DNA of 64,000 nt from Edaphochlamys debaryana (taxonomy: Eukaryota > Chlorophyta > Chlorophyceae > Chlamydomonadales), in contig JAEHOE010000066.1 in the NCBI GenBank assembly GCA_016858145.1, positions 372,001 through 436,000 on the forward strand, given 5' to 3'. Made by a program: the position numbers and the translations under genes. The notes under the pieces were generated by a model. That model was not told where the DNA came from and did no database searches. It worked only from the letters and a program-made list of their open reading frames with translations. Below, piece after piece: positions 36,282-48,127 of the stretch. Position 1 is the stretch's first letter. Each line of letters starts with the position of its first letter.

Positions 36282-36589
36282 TCAGAGGCGCTGCCGCCCT
36301 CGTCGCCGCCCTTGCCGCCCGCCCCTGCGCCCGCGGCCTCCGCCACCGTCCCCGCCGCTGCCACCGCGCACCGCCACCGCGCACCGAGCACCGCGCACCG
36401 GGGGGGCGGCCGTGGCGCTCGCTGGCCCCGCCCTCGGAAGTCGAGGATGCCAAGGGGGGCGGGACGGTCGTGGCGGTCGGGGGCGTGGGGTTTTGATATA
36501 TAACAGGGCGTAGGGGGCGTGGGGAGGCTGGGCGGGTCCGGGTCTCGTCACTTCAAGCTGCGGCGCGCGTGCACGCAACTCGGCAGTAC

Positions 36590-36683
36590 GTTCCTTGGCC
36601 ATACCCCGCCATCGCTGCACCAGCGCTTAAACCAAGCCTTCTGTTCAATGTACCACATGCGGGTCATTGCGGGAGGCGGGGGG
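36590..36683 (+). repeat. 95-base duplicated 3' flank, copy 2
   Basis: Second copy, about 400 bases after the first. The poly(A) motif of copy 1 is changed here (cttaaac), so the signal is lost. Confidence 0.7.
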
Positions 36684-36998
36684 CGGGGCGGGTCCGAGTC
36701 GGTCAGACATCGGCACGCGGTCAATGCTGACGGCTGCGGTCGGTACGCCCACCCGCTTGCGCAAACGGCATATGTGATATTGGTCAGCTGCTTAGGGTCA
36801 CAGGGCAGCGCGGGGGCAGCTTGTGAAGGCAAAACGGGCCCCCTGCATGGGGTGCGAGGTTCTGAGCCATCTACTTCTGAGCCCCTTCGTTGAAGGCCAG
36901 TTCACCCGGCGTTGCTAAGGCACCCACTCACTCGTGGCTGATCGCAGCTTACATCGACATCAGCTGCCTCCCGCGCGGTCCTAGGGAACCCTAGCAAC

Positions 36999-39900
36999 AT
37001 GTTGCGCGAGGTCGCGCAGAAGCGGGCGCTGCCCCTGCTGCAGCAGTGGACTCGCACGTTCAGTGCCAGCGCCCTGCCCGAGCAGGTGAGCATTGCTGGT
37101 CTGCGTTGTGCCGCGTCGGAAATGTAGTAGGCAGACCGCATCTGCCTCGCGCAGGTCGCACAGTTCGGAGATGCCCCGTCGACCAGCCCCCAGCCTGCAC
37201 CCTTCTCCTTCACCCCGCCTGGCCGGAACCACCTCTTCGTTCCGGGTGAGTGTCGGGGTGGCAAACTCGAATTTACCGAAGAGATCGATGGGCGCGTTGA
37301 AACAGACTGGGCCCCGTGCTGTTGCCATTGTCGCTCTGTCATTGGGTGGACGGCTGACGCGACCTGTCCTGACCGCAGGTCCCGTCAACATCCATGAGCG
37401 GGTCCTCCGGGCCATGCACGTACCCGGTCAAAACCACCGTGACCCCTGGTTTGCTCAGTTCTTCAAGGACTGTCTCGAGGAGACCAAGATGATATACGGC
37501 ACCACGTAAGCTTGCCTCCTTGCGTCGGCATGCGTGGGTGTGTTGAGGCCCCCTCAGCCCCTACCCCCCGCGTCTAGAACCTCTTGCCCGTGGTGCGCGC
37601 TGTCTCGGGTGTCTGCCGTCGCTATCTGTTGAACCCCCTTGCGCACCGCTCACGTCAACCATGACGTGCTCGTGCCGACCATGTGTGCAAAGCTTCACGC
37701 ATGCACTGCTGAGGGGCACGTGTCTTCCGCCTGGCTTCCGCTGATGCCTACCCTCTCACTCCTAGCCCGCACCCCCAACACTCGACCTTTGCCGTTGCAG
37801 CAACCTAGCGGCATGTACCTGCCGAATCTCTGCTCCCGTGCAAATGCGCCTGTCGACCCGCTGTCGCCCCACGACACCGCACGCGAATTGGCAGGCTCCA
37901 GCCAGATCTCATCGCTCCCCCACCCCTTCCCACCCCACCTTTCCCGCGTCCTTGCCCCCGCCACTGACCCCTCCACCCTCCCTCGCCCCCCTCTTCCCAC
38001 CCTTCTCCTCTTCCGCAGCGAGGCGACGCCCTTCATCTTCCCCGGCACGGGCACGGGCGGCTGGGAGGCGGCGCTGTGTAACACGCTCTCCCCCGGCGAC
38101 ACGGTGGTGTGTTTCCGCTACGGCCTCTTTTCGCACCTGTGGATCGACATGATGCAGCGCCTGGGCCTTGACGTCATGGTGGTGGACCGGCCCTGGGGCG
38201 AGGGCGCCGACGAGGCGGCGCTGGAGGAGATCCTGAAGAAGGACACGGGCAAGAAGATCAAGGTGGGTGTAGGTGGTGGATGGGGGTGGCGGGTGGGGGT
38301 GGTGGGCGATCGCAACCGTGCGGGGTCGCGTTGCCTGGGCGTGGGCGAGGGGGTCCCTTCGTGAGTGGAGGGCAGGTGCAGGACGCATGGGGGCCCGCAC
38401 TGAGGCTCCGAGGTGCGAGGAGCAGTGTCAGGACGCATGGGGGCCTGGTAGTTGAGGGGATGGAAGGCGCGCAGCAAGTCAGACCTGAGAACGTATGCGC
38501 GGCTGCTCGTGGCAGCAGGGGCAGGAGATTGTAGGATGCCGCGTGAAGGCCATGCGGGGGCAGTGGGTGTCATGGGAAAAGGGTAGAGGGCGGAAGTCCC
38601 CGGACACAGGCACGGGTGTAAACAAGGGCGGGGCTTCGGGGGATGCGTCTCCCAGTAACGGCGGTTCGGCACGGGGGCATGCTGTGCGGGGCGTCAGGTG
38701 GGCGAGGGAGCAGTCGCAGCCCGGGCGAACTAGCGTGGCATAGTTCTGGGGAATTGAAACGAGGGCGACGGGGAACTGATGCCTGACTGGGAAAGGGCCG
38801 GCTCGGGTGGTGGGAAAGCCTTCTGATATCCATGCAGTCAGAAGCGAAGAGGACAAGGTTGGAGGTAGCCAGGTACCGTGTTCGCCGGGGCCTTCCATGG
38901 TGTGCTCCCTGGCGAGTCTGGGCCAGAGGGGATACGCCCTCCAGCGCGCATCCACCCCTAGCCGCGACCGCCAGCACCCCGCGCCTCAGCCCGCGCATCA
39001 ACGCCGAGCCGGACAAACCTAACCACCCATGCCCCTCACTTTCCCCGCCCCTTCTTGCTCGGACCAGTATCCCACCTATATCGCTCGCCTCCCCCCCCTA
39101 CCGCCCCCCTGCAGGCCGTGTGCGTGGTCCACAACGAGACCACCACCGGAGTGACCTCGGACATCGCCGGGTGCCGCAAGGCCATGGACGCGGCCAACCA
39201 CCCCGCACTGCTGCTGGTGAGTTGGGGGTGTGGGGGAGGGATGTTGGGACGGGAGGAGACGGAGGGTAGAAGAGGCAGGGGGGGAGAGGCACGGCGTGCA
39301 ACATGAGATAACGGCGGTCGGGAGGGGGAGCCCATATGGTATGGCGGCAGTGGCGGCAGGGGTAGGGCGGGGAGGAGAGGAACTTGGGAGGCACGGGGGG
39401 GGACAGGAACTGGAGGAAGAAGGATCGCAGGAGAGGGAGGGAGGGAGGGCGTCCCGACTTTGGTCTTGGTCAACGCAACGGGAGCCGGGGTGGCGCGGTC
39501 CGACCAGTGACTCGCCGAGTGGGCGAGGGAAGACAGTGGGGACAGCTTCCGAGGAGCTGGCGGGGGCGCGTGGGGGCCTGGGGTGGTGAGGCTAACCCAG
39601 GAAGGATGAGAAGCGCCTCACGTGGCTGTCTAGACGGGGCAGGAAAGGAACACGTCCCGGGGTGACCGTGTGGTGTCGCACCTGTGGAGGGCCACCTGGA
39701 GCGCACGTGCATCACGCACGTGCATCAGCAGGGGCGGGAGGCGACGCCGAAGCTCGCATGGGCACACATCCTCAGAGGGGTGGGCCGGGGTACGGACTTC
39801 GGGGTCCGCACCTGAGGTTTGGCGTCACACGCACGGCTTTCCACATGGCCCGACCGGGGCAGGGCAATGGGTCGCATGCGAGGCACCGGCTCGGCGTGTG

Positions 39901-41753
39901 GCGTATGTCTCCTTCCCGACCCCTCCCCAGCCCCGCCACATTCTCCCCCGCATCACCACCCTCGCCCCTTCTCCCCCCCCCACCCCTCCTCGCAAAGACG
40001 CTCTCCCGCTTCTCAGCTTCAAACACCCCTCCTCGCACCCACCCACCCTCCCCACCCCACCCCAGGTGGACGGTGTGTCCTCCATCGGCGCGCTGGAGTT
40101 CAAGATGGACGACTGGCGCGTGGACGTGGCGGTGACGGGGTCGCAGAAGGCGCTGTCGCTGCCCACCGGCCTGGCCTTCGTGGCGACCAGCAAGAAGGCG
40201 AGAAGGGGGGTGGGGGTGGGGGAGGGGGGTGTGAGGTGGGAGGGTTGAGTTGAAGGAGGTGGAGGGGCTGGGGTGTCAGGACGGAGGATGGAGTTGAGGG
40301 ATGGGGGGCCGAGGCAGTGGAAGATGGGGCATGTGAATGGGAGCGGGGTGCTGGGGCTGCCGATGTTGTGGCAGGCAGGCGGGATGGAGTGGAAGGTGGG
40401 CTTGGGGGACGGGGTGGGGGAGGGGCGGTGGCGTTGCGGGAGAGGGGCCAAGAGGTCGGGGCGCGGAGGTGGGGTGCAGGGGTCGTGTCGGATGGCAAGA
40501 CAGCGCGAGGTGGAAACACGGGACCGGGGGTGTTGGCAGAGGGTGGGCTTGCGCTACGCATGTCAACGTTCTGGGGCAGGGGCTGGGGTCAGCAAGAGGG
40601 TGAAGTGTGACCTCCCAACTAACCTCGACTTCCCCAACCGTTCCCAACCAAACAGGCGCTGGACCACATGAAGACCGCCAAGCTCAAGCGCGTGTACTAC
40701 GACTTCGCGGACATGCTCCGTACGAACCCGTCCGGCAACGTGCCGTACACACCCACCCTTTCGCTGCTGTACGGCATGCGTGAGAGCCTCAAGATGCTGC
40801 GCGAGGAGGGCGGCATGGAGGCGGTGGCGGCCCGGCACCACCGCCTAGCGGAGGGTGTGCGCAAGGCCGTGGAGGGCTGGGGCCTGCAGCTGCTCTGCAA
40901 GAACCCGCGGTGAGCGCGGTCCCGGGGGGGGGGTGTATGGGGGTGGTTGCGGGCTGTGGGAGGCTGGACGGGGCCGATGTGGGTCGGCCGGCGACGGGTC
41001 TTGCGGGGCGGGATGTAGGGTGGTGAGGCAGCGCGATCTGGGTCGGCCAAGGAGAGCGTGCATGCAGGGCGGGGCAGCGTCCGTGGGGGCCCTGGCTGCG
41101 GGTAGCGGCTGCCGGGCTGCAGACGCACACACTGCGCGTCGGCCGCATTCCTCCTCCCCAACTGCCCACGCCATGGCCCCAACCGCTGCCCCCTCTCGCC
41201 TGTCTCAGGTGGCGCTCCGACTCGCTGACGGTGGTGGAGACGCCCGAGGGCATTGACTCGAACAAGATCGTCAAGTCCGCGTACGCCAAGTACGACCTGT
41301 CGCTCGGCATCGGCCTGGCGCAGATCAACGGCAAGGTAAGCGCTCCTAGGGGGAAAGGGTTGGATCCAGGCAAACCGGCAAGAGGACAGGAACCATGAAC
41401 ATACAGTTTCAGCGTGGCAAGCCGTGTACGGCACCCTCAGAAGCCAGGCAGCCCAAGGTAGCCCGCGCATCTCCCAGACCTCTGCGACGCCTACCGTTGC
41501 TGTTCATGCTGCACGCCCACGTTTCCTCACCAACCAACGAACCAACTGCCCAACCATCAACCGCCAGGTCTTCCGCATCGGGCACCTGGGCAACATGAAC
41601 GAGCTGATGCTGGTGGGCGCGCTGGGCGGCGTGGAAATGGCCATGATTGACGCGGGCATGTCCATCCGCCCCGGCTCGGGCGTGGGCAAGGCGGTCGAGT
41701 ACTGGCAGAAGACCGGCGCCGTCATCAAGACGCGCGAGAGCCTCATGCAGTAA
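36999..41753 (+). CDS. serine/alanine-glyoxylate aminotransferase, photorespiratory
   Basis: PLP enzyme of photorespiration that transfers the amino group of serine (or alanine) to glyoxylate. Nine exons: 36999-37085, 37155-37245, 37379-37505, 38019-38262, 39115-39216, 40066-40197, 40656-40909, 41209-41335 and 41568-41753; total 1,350 bases, 449 residues, phases consistent. The N terminus (MLREVAQKRALPLLQQWTRT, then FSASALPEQ) is a mitochondrial-type presequence. Family landmarks: NHLFVPGPVNIHERV; GQNHRDPWF; FPGTGTGGWEAAL; VCVVHNETTTGV; LLLVDGVSSIGALEF; the PLP lysine in VTGSQKALSLPTG (Lys245); KRVYYDFADML; and FRIGHLGNMNE near the end. The C terminus is SLMQ, without the peroxisomal tripeptide of plant enzymes. 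Intron 6 appears to use a GC donor (aag then gcgag). Confidence 0.95.
38380..38450 (+). repeat. direct repeat in aminotransferase intron 4
   Basis: The stretch caggacgcatgggggcc occurs twice about 50 bases apart within the intron between exons 4 and 5. Confidence 0.7.
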
Positions 41754-43900
41754 AGGCACGTCATGAATCTTGAGGCGGCTCTGCTTGCTTGGAGGAGGGC
41801 TGCTGGAGGCCAGTGCGGAGGCGTGCAGTCAAGGCCGGGACGAGGGAGGCAGGCACGGCTGCTGGAGGCCCTCAGGCGCAGCGGCTGGCGTGGCCGCATG
41901 GAGGCTGGGGTCCGCGAGGCCAGGCGCAATCGGGGCCTGAGCAAGGCCTGGTCTGTCTGGAGGCGGCTGGCGGAGGAGGGCCGTGGCGGCGGTGGAGGGG
42001 GGCCTTCGGTGGAGGAGCGTAGGCCCTGTTGCGCACCCCGGGGAGACTTGGGCAGCGGTCGGCATCGTGGGGGCGATTACCCCTGGATGGGGTCCGGTGG
42101 TTGTTTGCGAGCAGGGAAACGAGAAGAGTATGCGCATGGTTTGGAGGGGGGTGCATGGGGTCGAGGCAACGTTGCTCCCCGTAAAGCCGAGGCGAGGGGC
42201 GGGTTGGGGACCTTGGCCATTGCATATGGCTGGTAAGCGCTTGCAGTTGTGGCTTTCGGGCAGCGATCTGGGATGCGCGGGTGTTGAGAAGAGTACGAGA
42301 TGTCGTCAAGACTGGAGCTGGCGCAAGATTTTGCTGCCTCGTGGCCTCCCTCGTTGTGGGGTGTAGCTTATTATGCGAGACGGAGGGGTTGCGGCACCAT
42401 CTCTGCACGCGCCTCCTGTCATCAAGTGTGGACCTGCCGTTGCCGGCATACGACATAGGTGGGTGAGAACTGCGTTCTGCGCGTGTGTGCACCAGGGGCC
42501 TCCGGCTCAACGACTCGGAACTGTGTATACCGGCGCTGCAATTCATGCCAGTGGGAGCAGGGGGGGGGGGTCGGGGGGCATAGCCTCCATACAGTGCACT
42601 AGCAACAGGGCTATCTAGCACTACACGGAGCATAATGCGCAGCAGATGTAGTCGGGGATGCGGCTGAGAACGGCTATGCTAGAGTAACCGGCATGCTGTT
42701 GCTGGTGACGGTGTAGAGCTGTGCCGGGTACGTCTAGCAGGCTGATACAGGTCCTATGGGAGACAGGCGCGAATAGCACTTTCCTGAGCCGCTTGAAGAA
42801 GCCCCCAGCCGTGAAGCGTGCCGGTCGTCTATGGTCATCATGCGCGAGCGCTCACCTGCAAGCGGTAGAGACGAAGTCGACGTGTCAGCTGCAGAACTAA
42901 ACGACCGTAGAGTGCGGTGTGTGCAAGTGCGAGCTGGGGGAAAGAGGCCGGCTGCGGCACGCCGCCTGAAGGCTGCGAGCTCCGTGCTGCCGTACGTGGT
43001 GGGCGTGGTGGTGGGCGGAAGATGCTTCTACGAAGAAACCCCGTCCCGAAACCCGGCCCGTGCGTCTAGGAGCTACGTGAAGCGGCGGGAGAAAGGTTGG
43101 TTTTGGGACCTAGGGCAATACGAGTGCCCGGAAGGAGGCCAGCGGGAGCGGGGAGCCGGGAGCGGGGAGGCGATACGTGTGGGTGCAATGGAAGTAGTAG
43201 CGTAGTCGGAGGCAGCTGCGCTCGTAGACGCTGGCCGCACCGACCGGTCGCAGCTGTGGTTACGGAGCTGCGCATGGCTGGACGCGCTGGCTGGGCAGCT
43301 CGAGCTGGTGGGCGGCGAAGTCGAGGAGCCGTGCAAGCGTGCCGAGGCGACTGGGACGTGCGAGGCGTGTGCCGCTGAGGGTCGGGCCTGAGGCGTTTGG
43401 CTGAGCGCGGCGGTCGGGGGAGGGCGGCATAGCCGCAGGCACAGTCACGGAGGCGGGAGGGCTGGGGCCCGAGGGGTGGCCGGGTGGGGACGACGGGCTG
43501 GGCGCCAGGCACGGAGGCGAGGGCCGGGGCTGCCGGTGGTGGGGTGGCGAGGGCGAAGCGTCATGCCTGTTTGCTACATGTCCGGGCTCCGCTGAGCTCC
43601 CCAGTGATGACAGCCGGCCAAGAGATAAAGCGCGATAAACCAAACTACCAAATGTCCTGCGTCGAACAAAAGGGGACAGCAACCGTAAAGACCAACAATG
43701 AAGGAGCAAGTCACAAGGCGGGCTGGGGTCGACGGAGCCCGGCTGCACCCGCTGATCCCCGGCTGCCCGCAACACGGGCCCCGCCCTACACGCGTACAAC
43801 TGCCCGGCCACGCTCCCACGTAGCCTGTGGCCTGACAGGCCGATCTCCCCCGCAGCACAGAACTCCAGAGACGACACAGGACTGGGCACCCGCGCCCGGC
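41754..43900. other. downstream region of the aminotransferase gene, no gene supported
   Basis: Over 2 kb. An open plus frame at 42831-43205 (MVIMRERSPASGRDE) has neither coding-like splicing nor a recognisable domain. No clear TGTAA was found after the aminotransferase stop. Confidence 0.35.
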
Positions 43901-43909
43901 AAGGCGTCC

Positions 43910-44240
43910 AGGGGTGCGCCACGGCTCCGCGTGGCTGATCAAAAACCAGGCTGATACGCTGAACAACAGAAAGGTGCGGAAAGCGATGCGCTGAGCTCCA
44001 TAATAGCACCACGTCCCCGAAGCAACCATCAGAGCAGCTGAAGCCACCAACAGTAACGGAAGAAGCACGCCAGGGCACCGCGTGGTGGATGACTGTCACA
44101 AAATGCATAAACCGAAAGCCAAAGGAAACGAAACGGAGGGCGAAGCGCTGAGCCCCATACGACCAGGTCACGCTGGAATCCAACGTCGAACCGGAAACCG
44201 CAGACACATACGAGAACAGGACGCAGGAGCGTCCGCACAC
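43910..44240 (-). repeat. two diverged 157-base tandem units
   Basis: On the minus strand GCTCAGCGC occurs at 44153 and 43996. Similar flanks read YGAQRFALRF with a later HAVPWR in one unit, and YGAQRIAFRTF with a later HAEPWR in the other. Similarity is clearer in translation than in DNA, but the two units are in different frames, so the region may be decayed coding sequence. Confidence 0.55.
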
Positions 44241-44264
44241 GGCGGCGGGCAGCCTGTGCTTCGC

Positions 44265-44770
44265 CTACGTTGTGCTGTTGCCGTGGCCGTTGGGGCCATA
44301 CCGGATCCAGCCACCGTACGGCCCGAGGGTGGGATCGAGCATGAGGAAGTCCCAGAGGTCGTCGTCGGGGCCGTAGGGCTGAGGTTGTTGGGCGGCGGCG
44401 GCGGGTGGCGGGGCGGGAGGGGCGGCGGCCGCGGCGCCCGGGGCCGGGCCGGCGGCTCCAGCGGGCACGGGCGCTGCACCGCCGGGCGGGGCAGCGGCGG
44501 CGCCATATGGTGGGGACATGATGTCGGCTGCGCGCATGGCCGCGTCGTACGCGGCGCTGTGGGCGTGGTCGAGCATGGCTGCGTTGTGGGCGTACAGGAG
44601 GGCGTTGTACGCGAGGACGCTGGGTGGCGGTGGGGGCCAGCCGGGCGGCTGCGGGGGCGGGGCGGCGGCCGCGGCTGCAGGGGCTGGCGGCTGGGGTGGG
44701 GCGGCGGCGACGGGGGGCGGGCCTGGCGGAGGTGGCGGCTGACCGAGGGGCGGCGGCGGCGGTTGCGGGT
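44265..44770 (-). CDS. small Pro/Ala-rich protein with acidic-aromatic C terminus (5' end uncertain)
   Basis: I do not recognise this protein. The frame ends in a structured-looking tail: QPYGPDDDLWDFLMLDPTLG then PYGGWIRYGPNGHGNSTT. Before it lie a Pro-rich region (QPPPPPGPPPVAAAPP), a short helix (VLAYNALLYAHNAAMLDHAH, then SAAYDAAMRAADIMSPPYG) and an Ala/Pro linker. The first ATG in frame is at 44576, in the middle of the helix, so an upstream exon joined at a CAG near 44771 is likely. Codon use is strongly GC-biased as in real genes of this genome. A transcription-factor-like acidic tail (DLWDFL) is possible but speculative. Confidence 0.5.
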
Positions 44771-44849
44771 CTGGCGGCGGCGGCGGCAGGGGGGGGGGCA
44801 GGAAGTGTAAAAATATACACCACGCTTCAACTTTGGAGAGCTCGACAAG

Positions 44850-46088
44850 AGGAGCCCAAATCCGCTTTCAGAATAGAAATTGAGGGGGTAAGAAAAAAGT
44901 TATGAGCCCTCAAAGTTCGGGGGGGGGAGGGGGGTCCCGAACTTTTGTACAGCTCCCGTCCGAACTTTTGTCACAGCGGTCTGACGCAGCCCAAGGGCCC
45001 TTTCCTTGCGTTAACGCGTGGTATCAAGCAGAGGCTGAACCGTGGGTGTGCCTGAGCACCACAGACCATAGGGATGGTGGTCGAAGGGTGGCTGCGGGTG
45101 CCACATATCGGCATGTCCGCGCGTGGGTCACGTCACGACCGGCACTGCCACCGCTGCTAGGCGTCCAGGTGTACTATTATGACCGTAGCTCGTCATATAG
45201 GAGGCCTAGGGCATGACTAGCGCGGATGCAAGGTACCGGAGAGTGGTCCATGGACGCGGGGATGGTCAATGGACAGGACCCAAACCTCATCGACGCTTCC
45301 GGTTCACGCGCAAGGCAGTAGCGCACACGAAGCGCAGCCAATTGGCACAAAAGTCGAGGGAAATGGGTTACATTATGGCCATGTACGGCAGTGTGTGCAG
45401 TGTACGGCAAGGGGGGGGTGGGGGGGTCGGAACTTTTGTGGGGTGGTGTATGGAACTAATGTTTTTACCCCCCCCCTGGTGGGAGCAGCCGCGCCCCACG
45501 TGTAAAAGCTCAGGAGAACCTGCAACGCCATGAGGTGCAAGCCCGTCGCCGCCCCACTTCCACCATGCCACCGTGCTAGCCAGCCATAATCATGGGCACT
45601 GGTGACCCCATCCTGCATTCCTGCTCTGCACAGCCCCGACCTCCGTGCCACCCGTCCTCACCCCCGTTGTCCGGCCTGATGCCAGAACCAGGAATTGTAA
45701 TGCGTCATTGACAGGAATCCCCACGGATCAAACGCCTCCAGTGGTCAGCCATCCTGCGATCAAGTGCTGGCGCCTGCCCCGCCTTGCCTAGCGCCGGTCC
45801 CCTGTTCGGGCTTGTCGTTGCACCCTGTCACTGCACCGCTTCTTGCCATCACCAAAGGGCAGGATGCAGTAGCAGTACAGGCGCTCGTGACCTGACTCCT
45901 TCTGGCTGCCCGGCCGCGCAGACTTGTGTATGCTCCCCCGAATGCATCCATCTCAGTGCTTCCCCAGCCGCCTCGCCACGCCGGTACTGCTGCCGCCGCG
46001 TCCACCACCCACCGGCCCACCCAGTGCTGCTACAGCCCCTTCCCCGCGCCCCCCAGACCCGCCCGGCTCCTCAGGCTGCCCCGGCCCC
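44850..46088. other. gap with a CAAAGTTCGG inverted repeat; no gene supported
   Basis: Contains the repeat described at 44911-44970 and a related copy at 45427-45438. The rest has no convincing ORF. The 3' UTR of HOP2 probably enters from the right. Confidence 0.4.
44911..44970. repeat. inverted repeat CAAAGTTCGG / CCGAACTTTTG plus extra copy
   Basis: caaagttcgg at 44911-44920 pairs with cccgaacttttg ending at 44947, flanking a G-rich loop. A further direct copy of ccgaacttttg lies at 44960-44970, and tcggaacttttg at 45427-45438. This could be the remains of a small inverted-repeat transposon. Confidence 0.6.
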
Positions 46089-48127
46089 TCATCGCCTCCC
46101 CCGCTTGACCGCGGGCAGCAGCCGCTCCACCTCCCCGAAGTCCACCCCCGCCGCCTCGTCCGTGTCGATCCCGATCTCGTCGTACAGATCCTTCTGCTTG
46201 CCGTCCAGCCCCTCCGAGATGGCGCTCCTGAGGGGTGAGGAGGGCAAGAGGAGCGCATAGGTTTTGAGGTCTGCAACTGAGCGGCCCGGACGAAGGCTAG
46301 GAGGACAGTGAGTATAGCCATGCTGCACGCATCCCTTTCGGGAGGCGCTCCATCCCGGCCCTGCCCTCCTCGTGCCCACACCCGGCCCCCCATGCCCGGG
46401 GCCCTGCCCGGCCCCACCAGATGTTCTTGAACATCCCCCGCCGCTTGCGCCACGCGTCCAGGCACATGCGCAGGCGCTTCTCCACCTCGGCGCGCTCCTG
46501 CGGCCGGGGGGCAGGCAGGCGGCGGGCAGGCGGAGGGCACAAGCGGTTAGTTAGCGGGCAGTTAGTGGGTCGGCCCCTTTGCGACCCACAACGACATGCA
46601 CACCGGTACACCGATATACATGGGACTTGGCAGCCGTTCTTCCGCGCCTGCAATCGAAAACTCTGCCTCTCCCTGGAGGTGCCATATGCCACGTACCATT
46701 GGTCATACCCCACCTCCAGGTTGCCACACTTGGCATCGGCACATAGTATGGACGGGCTGCCACTCCCTGCCAGCCTTGGCTTGCGTTAATGCACCAACGG
46801 TCAAGCCCGCCCAGCGCCCGCCCCCCTCCGCCCGTGGCCCCACCTCGGGTGTGATGAGCACGGCCCCCGCCTGCAGCTGCTCCAGCTTTGCCTCGTCGTG
46901 GGCCAGCTGGGGAGGTAAGGGTACATGGTTGGGTGGGTGCTTGGGTGGGTGGGTGCTTGGGTGGGTGCGTGGATACAATGAAAAGCGATGCTGGAGGGGC
47001 TGGCGATCTGTGTGCTCATCGCACGTGGACCCGGGAGCATCGCAGAGCACTGCGGACCATCACGGCCCGGGCGCTGCCGCGCATAGCCCAGTGCCTCCCG
47101 CCCTAGCCCATCCCGGGCCCGAGCCCGGGCGGGCCGAAGCCAGGGCCGAAGGGGGGGCCGAAGGGAGTTTGCGGTTGTCCACAACACCCGTTACAGCCTG
47201 CCCCCCTTCCCAGCCCCCCACCTTCTTGGTCAGCTCCGCGGTCTGCCTATCGATCTCCTCCTGGGACAGGGCGTTGCGCAGCTGCGCCAGCTCTAGTATC
47301 TCATCGAGGGGCCGTGCGGAGGGCAAGGACACGTCAGAACGGGACGTCAAGGAATCGGGCCCGGGTGTAAACATACAGGCACGAAAGCGGTGCTGAATGG
47401 GTTGCAGGTACGGGAACGGCACGAGTGGCCTGGACAACACTGGGGAAGGGGGGTGGCCGCCGGTATGGTCGCAGCCGTGGCAGGGCCCAGGCCACGCACC
47501 CGCCTCCAGCCGCTTGACGGCCACGGCCTCCTGCTGGTACTGCTCGTGCAGCTCCTTGGTCTTGGCCTTGAGGCTGTCGGTGTCCTGCATCACGCGGAGG
47601 ATGGTGGAGCAGGGATAGGTAGGGATTGGGGGTGGCCGTGGCTGATAGGCAGTCAGCCTCAAGCGTGGGGCATAGGCATGAAACGCCGATGCAGGTGGAG
47701 GAGTACCGCATATTTGGTGACCCACCTCCTTGGAGAGCACCGACAGGCCCCCTTGGGGCGGCAGGAATATCTTGGTCTTGCCAAACTCCTGAAAGAGGGA
47801 GACGTGGGTTTGGGACGCGCACACCCACGCCAAACCCGGGGACGACCCCACCCGGCGACGAGAAGGCTGCCCACCTTCGCAACGATCTTGCCAGCGAGCA
47901 CCAGCGCGTCCACAGCCTTGCTGACTTGCGCCTTCTTGAGCCCTTTGGTCTGGCCCAGGTCCACCAATTGTTGAAGCCCGAACGGCTGCACAGGCCGCGA
48001 CAGCCGTCAGCGTCTTTGTATACAAATCTGTAGCAGCATAGTCGTCGCCAAGGGTTCTTCAGCGACCTACCTTGTTCTGGTCGACGATGATGCGCTCTAT
48101 CTCGGCCTCGGCGCTTTGAGCGGCCAT
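46089..48127 (-). CDS. HOP2: HOP2 (homologous-pairing protein 2) homologue
   Basis: Meiotic factor that works with MND1 to help DMC1/RAD51 pair homologous chromosomes. Exon 1 is 48071-48127 (MAAQSAEAEIERIIVDQNK), exon 2 47875-47985, exon 3 47726-47788; further exons run to the TGA at 46089. Motifs in the expected order: winged-helix part PFGLQQLVDLGQTKGLKKAQ and KAVDALVLAGKIVAK; EFGKTKIFLPPQ; coiled coil (SLKAKTKELHEQYQQEAVAV; LAQLRNALSQEEIDRQTAEL; DEAKLEQLQAGAVLITPE); then EKRLRMCLDAWRKRRGMFKN; and the end DGKQKDLYDEIGIDTDE, which matches the conserved EEVGIETDED region of animal HOP2. Its upstream region (464 bases) is shared with the plus-strand gene at 48591. Confidence 0.92.

Larger units (their letters stand above)
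36016..36998. other. gap between the TEX2-like gene and the aminotransferase gene, with a duplicated segment
   Basis: Contains the 3' end of the TEX2-like gene and a second copy of a roughly 95-base segment (see 36190-36281 and 36590-36683). No ORF is supported. Confidence 0.5.

Noticed and set aside
42831..43205. Plus-strand ORF after the aminotransferase gene
   Set aside because: No recognisable domain and no conserved features; the opposite strand is equally open.
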